Assembly: GCF_001894825.1 (NCBI RefSeq)
Contig: NZ_BCWY01000027.1
Span: 50,250-114,249 of the forward strand
Source: Rhodococcus jostii NBRC 16295
GTDB lineage: Bacteria > Actinomycetota > Actinomycetes > Mycobacteriales > Mycobacteriaceae
Length of the DNA stretch: 64,000 nucleotides
Direction of reading: 5' to 3'
A program made the translations under genes and the position numbers. The notes under the pieces were generated by a model. It had not been told where the DNA came from. It made no database searches and worked only from the letters and a program-made list of their open reading frames with translations. Positions 26,000 through 33,263 of the stretch are shown in pieces; position 1 is the stretch's first letter, and every line of letters begins with the position of its first letter.

Positions 26000-26032
26000 C
26001 CATCAATCATTGAGAATGTCAATGATTGATGG
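26000..26032. promoter_or_regulatory. Inverted-repeat operator, site C (acyl-CoA dehydrogenase promoter)
   Basis: Perfect 14-bp arms (CCATCAATCATTGA and TCAATGATTGATGG) flank the spacer GAATG. It is the most complete of three related sites (A at 15884, B at 24703). It lies 61 bases upstream of the acyl-CoA dehydrogenase start, where a MarR-type repressor would block transcription. Confidence 0.75.
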
Positions 26033-26080
26033 ATGCAGGCTGATGCTCAGTCGGCGAATGAGGACGCCGACGTCGATACG

Positions 26081-26236
26081 TCAATACCAGTACTTCCGTC
26101 CACCCACCGCGCGGCCGGTCGTGCCCAGTAGCAGTAGGACGAGGCCGATGACAAGGAGGATGATGCCGATCGTCGTGAGGATCGAGATCCCCGCGACGAG
26201 GCCGATGACCAGCAAGATGATTCCGAGAACGATCAC
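26081..26236 (-). CDS. Very small hydrophobic membrane protein
   Basis: A 51-residue frame starts at GTG 26236 after AGAGGGAAC and ends at TGA 26081. The product begins VIVLGIILLVIGLVAGISIL, has a second hydrophobic run (TIGIILLVIGLVLLLLG), and ends with a basic/aromatic tail GRAVGGRKYWY. This two-helix layout matches a family of short actinobacterial membrane proteins (DUF6131 type). The function is unknown. It is the distal gene of a minus-strand group of three small membrane proteins. Confidence 0.75.
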   Translation of the reverse strand: MIVLGIILLVIGLVAGISILTTIGIILLVIGLVLLLLGTTGRAVGGRKYWY

Positions 26237-26269
26237 GGTGTTCCCTCTTTCCAGTTGGACGGGCTGGAG

Positions 26270-26476
26270 CTACTGACTCGGTTGCGGCACTTCACAATCG
26301 ATCTTCGGATTGACGCCCGCATAATTGAGTGGGCCGGCGAGGACGGTGACGGCGATCGTTCCGGCACTGGCGCAATCGGCCGTCGCGTCCTTGAAATAGC
26401 CGCGCTGCCACACGGCCACCGCACCGATGATCAGCCAGATGATCACGATGAGCGTCACGAGCCGTCCGATACGCAT
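26270..26476 (-). CDS. Small single-pass membrane or exported protein
   Basis: The 68-residue product has one N-terminal hydrophobic segment (LVTLIVIIWLIIGAVAVW) followed by a short extracytoplasmic part with two cysteines (ADCASAGT and KIDCEVPQ) that could form a disulfide bond. The ATG start at 26476 follows GGGAGGTC. It lies between two other membrane-protein genes in the same direction. I recognise the general type from actinobacterial genomes but no function. Confidence 0.75.
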   Translation of the reverse strand: MRIGRLVTLIVIIWLIIGAVAVWQRGYFKDATADCASAGTIAVTVLAGPLNYAGVNPKIDCEVPQPSQ

Positions 26477-26533
26477 TTCCGACCTCCCGTGTGGGCGCCG
26501 GCTCCGGGCCGGCGCACGTGTCGTACTCGAACG

Positions 26534-27049
26534 CTAGGTCGACGTGGTGTCGGTCGGCTTCGCGTGCGCTCCATGGCTGTTCGTGGAGTCGGTGCCGGTG
26601 GGCCGACCGTTGGCAGGCCCCGCGCCGGTGGTCCGGGCGTCGGTGGCTCGGCCGTTCGCGGGTCCCGCGGCGGTGGTCCGGGCGTCGGTCGACGGGGTGT
26701 CCGTCGTCTTCACGGCGGGGTCGAGTTCGTCGGCCCGCTTCCACTCGTTCTTCAGATCGTCACGGGACGTGGTCGCCGTGTTCTGGTGCGTTTGCGCATC
26801 GACCTGCAGTCTCTTGGCTTCGGCAGCCTTGGCGTCGGCTTCCGCCTGCGTCTTCCGTGCGTTGGCGGCAGTCTCCTCCGCCAGCGCCTCGCGCTTCTCG
26901 ACGACCGACGTCTGCTCCTGCGCCTTCGCGCGGATGTTGTCGGCCTCCTGGTGGCGGCGCTCGTTTCGCTTGCGTGATGCCGCAACGGCCAGCGCGATCA
27001 CGACGAGAACCACGACGATCGCAATGATGATCCAGATGGTGGTATTCAT
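26534..27049 (-). CDS. Membrane-anchored coiled-coil protein with Thr/Ala-rich tail
   Basis: The 171-residue protein has an N-terminal membrane anchor (IWIIIAIVVVLVVIALAVAA), then about 80 residues of charged, Ala-rich coiled coil (RKTQAEADAKAAEAKRLQVD). A Thr/Gly/Pro-rich tail follows, containing an imperfect repeat of TDARTT and GPANGR units. The arrangement suggests a structural envelope protein. It starts at ATG 27049 after GGGAGTAG and heads the group of three small membrane-protein genes. Function unknown. Confidence 0.75.
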   Translation of the reverse strand: MNTTIWIIIAIVVVLVVIALAVAASRKRNERRHQEADNIRAKAQEQTSVVEKREALAEETAANARKTQAEADAKAAEAKRLQVDAQTHQNTATTSRDDLKNEWKRADELDPAVKTTDTPSTDARTTAAGPANGRATDARTTGAGPANGRPTGTDSTNSHGAHAKPTDTTST

Positions 27050-27214
27050 GAGCTACTCCCAGCGGTTGTAGATTTAAGGTACCCCGCGCAATAACTCGGC
27101 AAACAGACCGAGAGTCAATCGCAATCAACCGGTCGCCGGCTGTGGAGTTCCGGTGTGCCCGCGACCCGGAACGTATGCCGCGCCTTACCTCACATCTCCA
27201 CTACCGTGAACCGC

Positions 27215-27844
27215 ATGAGCGAGTTGCTGGAGCGTGACGGTGTGCGGGGACATCTGCATCGCCCGACGGGGGATGCGGTGGCGGGGCTGGTTCTGACGCA
27301 CGGGGCGGGAAGTGATTGCGACACAAAGCTGTTGCGGGCGGTGGCCGAAGGGTTCGCGGACCGGGGGGTCGCCGTTCTGCGGTTCGATCTGCCGTTCCGG
27401 CAGCGCCGCGCGTCGGGTCCGCCGCATCCGTCGAAGGCGGCGGAGGATCGAGAGGGAGTCTCGGCAGCGGTGGCCGTGATGCGGGAGCTGGTGTCGGTTC
27501 CGGTCTGGGCCGGCGGGCACTCGTACGGTGGGCGTCAGGCGTCCATGCTCGCCGCCGAGCACGCCGGCCTCGTCGACGCCCTGCTGTTGCTGTCGTATCC
27601 GCTGCATCCGCCGGCCAAGCCGGAGAAGCTCCGCACCGAGCACCTGCCCGGTCTCCGCACCCCGGCGGTCGTGGTGCACGGTTCGAAGGACCCGTTCGCG
27701 ACCCCCGACGAAATGCGATCGGCACTCGAACTGATCCCGGCACCGACGACGCTCGTCGAACTCGAGGGCGCCCGCCACGATCTGGCACCGGAGAAGTTCC
27801 CGGTGGTCGAACGCGCGGTCACGGCCATGCTCGACCTTCTGTAG
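27215..27844 (+). CDS. Alpha/beta-hydrolase (dienelactone hydrolase / KANL3-Tex30 type)
   Basis: The 209-residue protein is a compact alpha/beta-hydrolase. The strand-turn LVLTHGAGSDCDTKLL supplies the oxyanion region, the nucleophile elbow is GGHSYGGRQASM with the central Ser, the acid lies in HGSKDPF and the His in GARHDLAP. Proteins of this size and pattern are annotated as Tex30/KANL3-like hydrolases of unknown substrate. The start at ATG 27215 is preferred. An upstream in-frame ATG at 27155 has no ribosome site and lies in the promoter region. A second, unrelated hydrolase follows 41 bases downstream. Confidence 0.88.
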   Translation: MSELLERDGVRGHLHRPTGDAVAGLVLTHGAGSDCDTKLLRAVAEGFADRGVAVLRFDLPFRQRRASGPPHPSKAAEDREGVSAAVAVMRELVSVPVWAGGHSYGGRQASMLAAEHAGLVDALLLLSYPLHPPAKPEKLRTEHLPGLRTPAVVVHGSKDPFATPDEMRSALELIPAPTTLVELEGARHDLAPEKFPVVERAVTAMLDLL

Positions 27845-27885
27845 GGCGGGCGAAGACGTCGGCGAGTGATCGGTATGTTCGGTGA

Positions 27886-28782
27886 ATGAGCAACGTGCAG
27901 ACCGACGCGCCCCACTGGTTCACCGCGGCGTTGGCGTCCGCGGTCGACGTCGGCCGGGTCGATGTCGCCGGTGCGCAGGTTCACTACCGCGCGTGGGGTC
28001 CGGCGGGCTCGCCCGGAATCGTGCTCGTTCACGGCGGCGCGGCCCACAGCCGGTGGTGGGACCATGTGGCACCGTTGCTGGCCACGGACCGTCGCGTCGT
28101 CGCACTCGACCTGACCGGACACGGTGACAGCGACCGGCGTGAGGACTACGGCCTGGAGCGGTGGGCGGAGGAAGCGCTGGCCGTGGCGAAACCTGCGGGA
28201 ATCTCCGGTCCGCCGGTGTTCGTCGGCCACAGTATGGGCGGAATGGTGTCCTACGTGGCAGCGCAGCTGTTCGGTGAGGATCTGGCCGGTGTCCAGCTCA
28301 TCGATTCGCCCGTCCTCGCCCGCACCCCGGAAGAGGAGGAGGCGCGGAAGCAGCGTGCGTTCGGGCCCAAGAAGATCTACCCGTCCAGGGCGGAGGCGCT
28401 CGAGCGGTTCCGTTTCGTCCCGCCCCAGGACTCGGCGGTGCCCGCGGTTCTGCGGCACGTGGCGGAGAACTCGATGGAGGAGGTGGAGGGCGGCTGGTCG
28501 TGGAAGTTCGACTCCACCTTCTTCGCCCGCCGCACCAGCGGCCATCTGGGCGCGTCGGACCCGCGGTGCCGCCTCGCGTATTTCCGCGCCGAGAACGGCA
28601 TCGTCACCGACGACATGATGGACGACATGCGCCGCCGGTTCGGACCCACCGCCCTGGTGGTCGAGATCCCCGACGCCGGGCACCATGTGATGATCGATCA
28701 GCCGCTCGCGCTGGTCGTGGGCATTCGGACCGTCCTCGCCTCGTGGGACGTGGAAGACTCCGTCGCCGGGATGCCGGGCTGA
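27886..28782 (+). CDS. Alpha/beta-hydrolase
   Basis: The 298-residue protein is a canonical alpha/beta-hydrolase fold enzyme. The oxyanion segment is IVLVHGGAAHSRWW, the nucleophile elbow VGHSMGGMVSYVAA, and the late His lies in DAGHHVMIDQP. A lid region lies between about residues 145 and 215. Epoxide hydrolases, lipases and dehalogenases share this layout and the substrate cannot be decided. Its TGA stop is one base from the stop of the convergent trpF gene. Confidence 0.88.
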   Translation: MSNVQTDAPHWFTAALASAVDVGRVDVAGAQVHYRAWGPAGSPGIVLVHGGAAHSRWWDHVAPLLATDRRVVALDLTGHGDSDRREDYGLERWAEEALAVAKPAGISGPPVFVGHSMGGMVSYVAAQLFGEDLAGVQLIDSPVLARTPEEEEARKQRAFGPKKIYPSRAEALERFRFVPPQDSAVPAVLRHVAENSMEEVEGGWSWKFDSTFFARRTSGHLGASDPRCRLAYFRAENGIVTDDMMDDMRRRFGPTALVVEIPDAGHHVMIDQPLALVVGIRTVLASWDVEDSVAGMPG

Positions 28783-28783
28783 A

Positions 28784-29371
28784 TCAGGCCCCGGATCGGA
28801 CCGCGGCGACGAACTGCTCGATCAGCGCCGCATCCTTCACACCCCGCGAGGACTCGACCCCGCTGGACACGTCGACGCCCCAGGCGCCGGTCGCGTCGAC
28901 CGCGCTCCGCACGTTGCCCGGGTGCAGTCCGCCCGCGAGGATCCACTCGCCCTCCGGCCGGCTCTGGTTCGCCCAGTCCCAGGGCACGCCGGCGCCGGCG
29001 GTCGCCCCGTCGACGAGGACACGGTCGGCGCCGAAATCGCCCGAACCGTCACCGGCGACCACGGCACGGATCACCCGCAGGCCCGCGTCCTGCAACCGGG
29101 ACACGTCGGCGACGGACTTCAGGTCGTGCACCTGGACCGTTCCGAGACCGGCCGCGGCGGCCACCTCGATCACCTCCGCCACCGAACTGCCCTTGAACAC
29201 ACCCACCGCGACCGTCGGAGCGGTGACGCGGCGGACCAGCGGTGCGGCGTCCTCGGGGGAGATCCGGCGGACGCTGTCGGCGAAGACGAAACCCACGGCG
29301 TCGACGCCGAGGCGCACCGCCAGATCGACGGAGGCTTCGTCTCGTAGGCCGCAGACCTTGATGAATGTCAC
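28784..29371 (-). CDS. trpF: Phosphoribosylanthranilate isomerase (TrpF)
   Basis: The 195-residue TIM barrel matches monofunctional TrpF. The catalytic Cys lies in IKVCGL at residue 7, followed by AVGFVFADSVRRI, VGVF, the catalytic-acid region VLVDG, and the phosphate-binding loops LAGGLHPGNV and GVDVSSGVE. It should isomerise N-(5-phosphoribosyl)anthranilate in tryptophan biosynthesis. Most actinobacteria lack trpF and use PriA for both His and Trp pathways, so a separate TrpF away from any trp operon is notable. No other trp gene is nearby. The product is slightly short for the family (200-210). Start at ATG 29371, with no strong ribosome site. Confidence 0.88.
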   Translation of the reverse strand: MTFIKVCGLRDEASVDLAVRLGVDAVGFVFADSVRRISPEDAAPLVRRVTAPTVAVGVFKGSSVAEVIEVAAAAGLGTVQVHDLKSVADVSRLQDAGLRVIRAVVAGDGSGDFGADRVLVDGATAGAGVPWDWANQSRPEGEWILAGGLHPGNVRSAVDATGAWGVDVSSGVESSRGVKDAALIEQFVAAVRSGA

Positions 29372-29437
29372 CCGGCAATTTTACCGGTCGCTGCGAGTCG
29401 CCGACGCAGTGCCGGTTCGCGCTCTAGGCTTCGTGAC

Positions 29438-30742
29438 GTGGAATGGCTCAGCGACCTCAGCGTGATCTCAGGGCCTCTGCCCTGGATCCTCACGGTGATC
29501 GGCGCGCTCGGCGGCGTGTGGCTGCTCGCCGCCCGCGCCCCCTGGTACCGCAGGAAAGCGATTCCGATCTGCCTGGCCGTGGCGGTCGTCGTCACCGTCG
29601 TCCTCTACGTGATGGTCGAGAAGGTTCTCCGGCCGTTTCCCGATCCGATCGAGACGTCCATCTACGTGTGGATCGGTCTGGGGCTCTTCGCGATCGTCCT
29701 GCTCGTGCCGAGAATCCGCGCCGGCCGGACGGTGGGATCCGCCGTCGTGTCGGTGCTCGCGGTCCTCGCGGTGATTCTCGCGTCGGCGACGCAGATCAAC
29801 CTGGTGTTCGACGCCTATCCCACGGTGGGCACGGCTTTCGGGGCGGAACCGTTCGACCGGGTGCAGATGAACGACCTCGGCAGCACCACCGAGAACGTCG
29901 TGACGGGAACACCTCTCGACGCGTCGTGGACGGCCCCGCCCGGAATGCCCAGCGAGGGGCGGGTCCTGACGGCCTCCGTTCCCGGAACCGCGTCCGGGTT
30001 CGCCGCCCGCGACGCCGAGATCTACCTCCCGCCCGCCTACTTCGCCAACCCGCGTCCGCTGCTGCCCGTGCTGGTGATGCTGGCCGGTCAGCCCGGTGCG
30101 CCGGAAGACTGGTTCGCCGGAGGCAAGCTCGCCACCACCATGAACGAGTTCGCCGCGAAACACGACGGACTCGCCCCGATCGTGGTGGTGGCCGACGGCA
30201 CCGGCTCGCAGATCGCGAATCCCCTGTGCGTCGATTCGAAGCTGGGCAACGTGGCCACGTATCTCGCGAAGGACGTTCCGGCGTGGGTGAAGTCGAACCT
30301 GCAGGTGAATCCGGACCCGAAGGCGTGGGCCATCGGCGGTCTCTCCTACGGCGGCACCTGTTCGCTGCAGATGGCCACCAACTACCCCGACGTGTACCCG
30401 ACGTTCCTCGACATCTCGGGTCAGGAAGAACCCACACTCGGCGATCACCAGCGCACCCTCGACGAGGGATTCGGCGGTGACGAGGCCGCGTTCAAGAAGG
30501 TCAACCCACTCGATCTGATGGCGTCGAACAAGTACCCGGACTCGGCGGGGGTCTTCGTGATCGGCTCCGACGACGACGCCTACAAACCGGGCGCGCAGAA
30601 GGTGTATCAGGCGGCGAAGGCCGCGGGTATGGACGTGCAGTACGTGGAGGTCCCCGGCGGGCACAGCTTCGCGGTGTGGTCGGCGGGGCTGGAGAAGGAA
30701 ATGCCCTGGCTGGCACAGCGGCTGGGGTTGATCGGTTCGTAG
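29438..30742 (+). CDS. Membrane-anchored esterase (alpha/beta-hydrolase, esterase D / antigen 85-like)
   Basis: The 434-residue protein has an N-terminal block of about four membrane helices (residues 12-120, for example PICLAVAVVVTVVLYVMV). An alpha/beta-hydrolase domain follows, of the putative esterase/mycolyltransferase type. The nucleophile elbow is GGLSYGGTCSLQMA, followed by a DISG segment, the acid in VIGSDDDAY and the His in VPGGHSFAVW. The hydrolase domain should face outside. Relatives in mycolata act on cell-envelope esters, but the substrate is unknown. The start is GTG 29438. It is divergent from trpF. Confidence 0.87.
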   Translation: MEWLSDLSVISGPLPWILTVIGALGGVWLLAARAPWYRRKAIPICLAVAVVVTVVLYVMVEKVLRPFPDPIETSIYVWIGLGLFAIVLLVPRIRAGRTVGSAVVSVLAVLAVILASATQINLVFDAYPTVGTAFGAEPFDRVQMNDLGSTTENVVTGTPLDASWTAPPGMPSEGRVLTASVPGTASGFAARDAEIYLPPAYFANPRPLLPVLVMLAGQPGAPEDWFAGGKLATTMNEFAAKHDGLAPIVVVADGTGSQIANPLCVDSKLGNVATYLAKDVPAWVKSNLQVNPDPKAWAIGGLSYGGTCSLQMATNYPDVYPTFLDISGQEEPTLGDHQRTLDEGFGGDEAAFKKVNPLDLMASNKYPDSAGVFVIGSDDDAYKPGAQKVYQAAKAAGMDVQYVEVPGGHSFAVWSAGLEKEMPWLAQRLGLIGS

Positions 30743-30769
30743 GCGCTCATCAGGGCGGAGAGAGGCGAC

Positions 30770-31495
30770 ATGACGGCGGCCGCGCGGGTACTGCGGGTGG
30801 GTTCGGCGCTGCCCGACCCACCGTTCGAGTTTCGGGACGGCGGCGCCCCCGCGGGTTTCGACGTCGACTACACCCGGGCCGTCGCGCGGGTACTCGGTGT
30901 CGAATGGTCGCTGGTCCCGTACCGGGGCACCGACTTCAACGGGATCTTCGATGCACTCGCCGACGGCGAATTCGACTGCATCGCGTCGGGTACCACCGTG
31001 ACGGCGGAGCGCCGGGCCCGCGCGGATTTCTGCGCTCCGTATCTCGTGTCGGGTCAGTCCCTCGCCGTCGACACGTCCCGGCATCCCGGGGTGCGGGGAG
31101 TGGGCGACCTCGAGGGTCTGACGGTCGGGGTTCAACACGGCAACACCAGCCAGCCGATCGTGGAGAAGCTGGTCGCGGAGGGCCGGGCAGGCGCGATCCG
31201 GGTGTACGCGTACGACCGGATCGGACAGGCCCTCGACGACCTGTCCTCGGGCGGTTGCGACGCCGTCATGAAGCTTGCGCCCGTCCTCACCTGGCTCGTC
31301 CGGGACCGTCCGCACGTGGAGGTGGTCGAGCGGGGCATCTCCCGGGAGGAGATCGCCGTCGCCGTCCGCACGGGCGACGACGCGCTGCGGGAACGGATCG
31401 AGAGCGCGCAGCGCACCCTCGCCGCGGACGGAACCCTCGACCGGCTGCGGTCGCAGTGGCTCGAGATCGGTGAAACGAGAGGTGGCTCGGCATGA
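30770..31495 (+). CDS. Solute-binding protein family 3 domain without signal peptide
   Basis: The 241-residue protein is a full SBP_bac_3 domain. It begins directly with RVLRVGSALPDPPFEFRDGG and contains FDVDYTRAVARVLG, the ligand-gate segment DFNGIFDALADGEFDCIASGTTVT, and VGVQHGN. No signal peptide, lipobox or upstream in-frame extension is present, and no ABC permease or ATPase is adjacent. It may therefore be a cytoplasmic amino-acid-like sensor, a cyclohexadienyl-dehydratase-like enzyme, or a relic. The ATG start follows GGAGAGAGG. It lies between the esterase and the acyl-CoA dehydrogenase. Confidence 0.85.
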   Translation: MTAAARVLRVGSALPDPPFEFRDGGAPAGFDVDYTRAVARVLGVEWSLVPYRGTDFNGIFDALADGEFDCIASGTTVTAERRARADFCAPYLVSGQSLAVDTSRHPGVRGVGDLEGLTVGVQHGNTSQPIVEKLVAEGRAGAIRVYAYDRIGQALDDLSSGGCDAVMKLAPVLTWLVRDRPHVEVVERGISREEIAVAVRTGDDALRERIESAQRTLAADGTLDRLRSQWLEIGETRGGSA

Positions 31496-31518
31496 TTCCG
31501 GGACACCTGTCCAAGAAT

Positions 31519-31532
31519 AGGAACGTGTTCTA
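31519..31532. promoter_or_regulatory. KstR-like operator in the acyl-CoA dehydrogenase promoter
   Basis: AGGAACGTGTTCTA matches the palindrome TAGAACGTGTTCTA at 12 of 14 positions and the KstR consensus at all but the first base. It overlaps a -10-like TATATT (31531-31536) and lies 42 bases upstream of the ATG. Repression by a KstR-type TetR regulator is inferred. Confidence 0.5.
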
Positions 31533-31574
31533 TATTTGCGGCAACCCTTTCTCTCGGCGACTGGAGTGCCCGGC

Positions 31575-32813
31575 ATGTATGAGTGGTCAGATACCGACCT
31601 GATGTTCCGCGACGCGATCCGCGGTTTCATCGACAAGGAGATTCGACCGCACGTCGACAAGCTCGAGACCGGCGAGCTGCCTCCGTTCGACATCATCCGC
31701 AAGCTCTTCGCCACGTTCGGCCTGGACGAGATGGCCCGTGACGCGCTGACGAAGTCCCTCGAGCGGGAGCGCAGCGGTGACTCCGCGTCCGACGCGAAGG
31801 GGGAGAAGTCCGGCGGCCTCGGCGGTGCAGGCAGCATGGGCGTCATCATGAATGCCGAACTGGCGGGCGTGAGCCTCGGGCTCGTCGCGTCGCTCGGTGT
31901 CAGCCTCGGGCTGGCGGCGGGCACCATCCGCAGTCGCGGGACGCTGGCGCAGAAGGAGCGCTGGCTGCCCGGTCTGGTCACGTTCGAGAAGGTCGGCGCC
32001 TGGGCCATTACCGAGCCCGACTCCGGCTCGGATGCGTTCGGCGGCATGAAGTCGTACGTGCGCCGCGACGGCGACGACTACATCCTCAACGGGCAGAAGA
32101 CGTTCATCACCAACGGCCCGTACGCCGACGTCATCATCGGGTACGCGAAGCTCGACGAGGGGGATTCGTCCGTCGACCGTCGCGACCGCAAGGTTCTCGC
32201 GTTCGTGCTCGATGCGGGCATGGAAGGCCTCACCCAGGGCGCCCCGTTCAAGAAGATGGGCATGAACTCCTCGCCCACCGGCGAGCTGTTCTTCGACAAC
32301 GTGCGCCTCACCCGCGACCGGCTGCTCGGCGAGACCGAGGACGGCGGAAAGTCCGACGGAAAGTCCAGCGCCAAGGAGAGCTTCGCGGCCGAGCGCATCG
32401 GCATCGCGTCGCTGTCGCTCGGCATCATCAACGAGTGTCACCGGCTCTGCATCGACTACGCCAAGTCCCGCACGCTGTGGGGCAAGGAGATCGCCCAGTT
32501 CCAGCTCATCCAGCTCAAGCTCGCCGAGATGGAGATCGCGCGCATCAACGTGCAGAACATGGTGTTCAATGCGATCGAGCGCACCGCGGCGGGGGATCAG
32601 GTGAGTCTCGCGGAGGCGTCGGCGATGAAGCTCTACTCCTCGCGCGCGGCCACCGAGGTGGCGATGGAGGCGGTGCAGTTGTTCGGCGGCAACGGCTACA
32701 TGGCCGAGTACCGGGTGGAGCAGCTCGCGCGCGACGCGAAGTCGCTGATGATCTACGCCGGCAGCAACGAGATCCAGGTGACGCACATCGCGAAGGGACT
32801 GCTGGCGATGTAG
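31575..32813 (+). CDS. Acyl-CoA dehydrogenase with charged insertions
   Basis: The 412-residue flavoprotein carries the acyl-CoA dehydrogenase signatures AWAITEPDSGSDAFGGMKSY, QKTFITNGPYADV and QLFGGNGYMAEYRVEQLARD. Compared with typical members it has a Lys/Asp/Ser/Gly-rich insertion near residues 65-85 and another around residue 255 (EDGGKSDGKSSAKE). The final motif reads IYAGSNEIQ, so the MCAD-type Glu is absent. It oxidises an unknown acyl-CoA. ATG 31575 follows GGAG. A frame 13 codons longer starts in the promoter. A KstR-like site overlaps the -10 box, pointing to sterol or lipid catabolism (inference). Confidence 0.9.
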   Translation: MYEWSDTDLMFRDAIRGFIDKEIRPHVDKLETGELPPFDIIRKLFATFGLDEMARDALTKSLERERSGDSASDAKGEKSGGLGGAGSMGVIMNAELAGVSLGLVASLGVSLGLAAGTIRSRGTLAQKERWLPGLVTFEKVGAWAITEPDSGSDAFGGMKSYVRRDGDDYILNGQKTFITNGPYADVIIGYAKLDEGDSSVDRRDRKVLAFVLDAGMEGLTQGAPFKKMGMNSSPTGELFFDNVRLTRDRLLGETEDGGKSDGKSSAKESFAAERIGIASLSLGIINECHRLCIDYAKSRTLWGKEIAQFQLIQLKLAEMEIARINVQNMVFNAIERTAAGDQVSLAEASAMKLYSSRAATEVAMEAVQLFGGNGYMAEYRVEQLARDAKSLMIYAGSNEIQVTHIAKGLLAM

Positions 32814-32837
32814 TACGCCGCGCCCCGGAACCATTAT

Positions 32838-32850
32838 CGTACGTCGTACG
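32838..32850. promoter_or_regulatory. Possible operator dyad CGTACG-T-CGTACG
   Basis: Two CGTACG half-sites around a single T form a near-perfect 13-bp dyad in the short gap before the VOC protein gene, 33 bases from its preferred start. It resembles TetR-type sites. No cognate regulator is adjacent. Confidence 0.35.
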
Positions 32851-32882
32851 TTAGTGGGGTGTCGTCAACGAAAGGACACACC

Positions 32883-33260
32883 GTGAAGGTCACCGCGAGC
32901 GCACTGTCGCTGAACGTCGCAGACCCCGTAGCGTCGGCCGAGTTCGCCAAGTCCCACCTCGGCTTCGAGGAGGAGATGGCGGCCGAAGGCTTCGTGTCAC
33001 TGAAGCGTGCGGACGTCGGTTTCAATCTGATCTTCCTGAAGACCGGACTGGAGACGTTCAAACCCGCCCGGATCGCGGGTGACGCCGGCCAGGGGTTGCT
33101 GGTCGCGCTCGTCGTCGAGGGAATCGACGGCGAATACGAGCGGCTGCAGGCGGAGGGCGTCCCGATCGTGACGCCCATCGAAACCGAGCCGTGGGGCGAA
33201 CGCTACTTCCAGATGAGCGACCCCAACGGGGTGATCATCCAGCTGGTCGAGTGGACGTAG
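32883..33260 (+). CDS. VOC superfamily (glyoxalase/bleomycin-resistance fold) protein
   Basis: The 125-residue protein has the paired beta-alpha-beta-beta-beta modules of the vicinal oxygen chelate superfamily: ALSLNVADPVASAEFAKSHLGF at the start and PWGERYFQMSDPNGVIIQLVEW at the end, with a metal-ligand-type Glu/His pattern. Members include glyoxalases, dioxygenases and antibiotic-binding proteins, so only the fold can be assigned. GTG 32883 is the preferred start because AAAGGAC lies just upstream. GTG 32859 is in frame but inside the operator-like region. It is convergent with a hydrolase, the stops being 3 bases apart. Confidence 0.85.
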   Translation: MKVTASALSLNVADPVASAEFAKSHLGFEEEMAAEGFVSLKRADVGFNLIFLKTGLETFKPARIAGDAGQGLLVALVVEGIDGEYERLQAEGVPIVTPIETEPWGERYFQMSDPNGVIIQLVEWT

Positions 33261-33263
33261 CGG

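Noticed and set aside
29468..32047. Minus-strand frame of 859 codons across the esterase and binding-protein genes
   Set aside because: It spans several clearly coding plus-strand genes and their intergenic gaps and has no recognisable domain or ribosome site.
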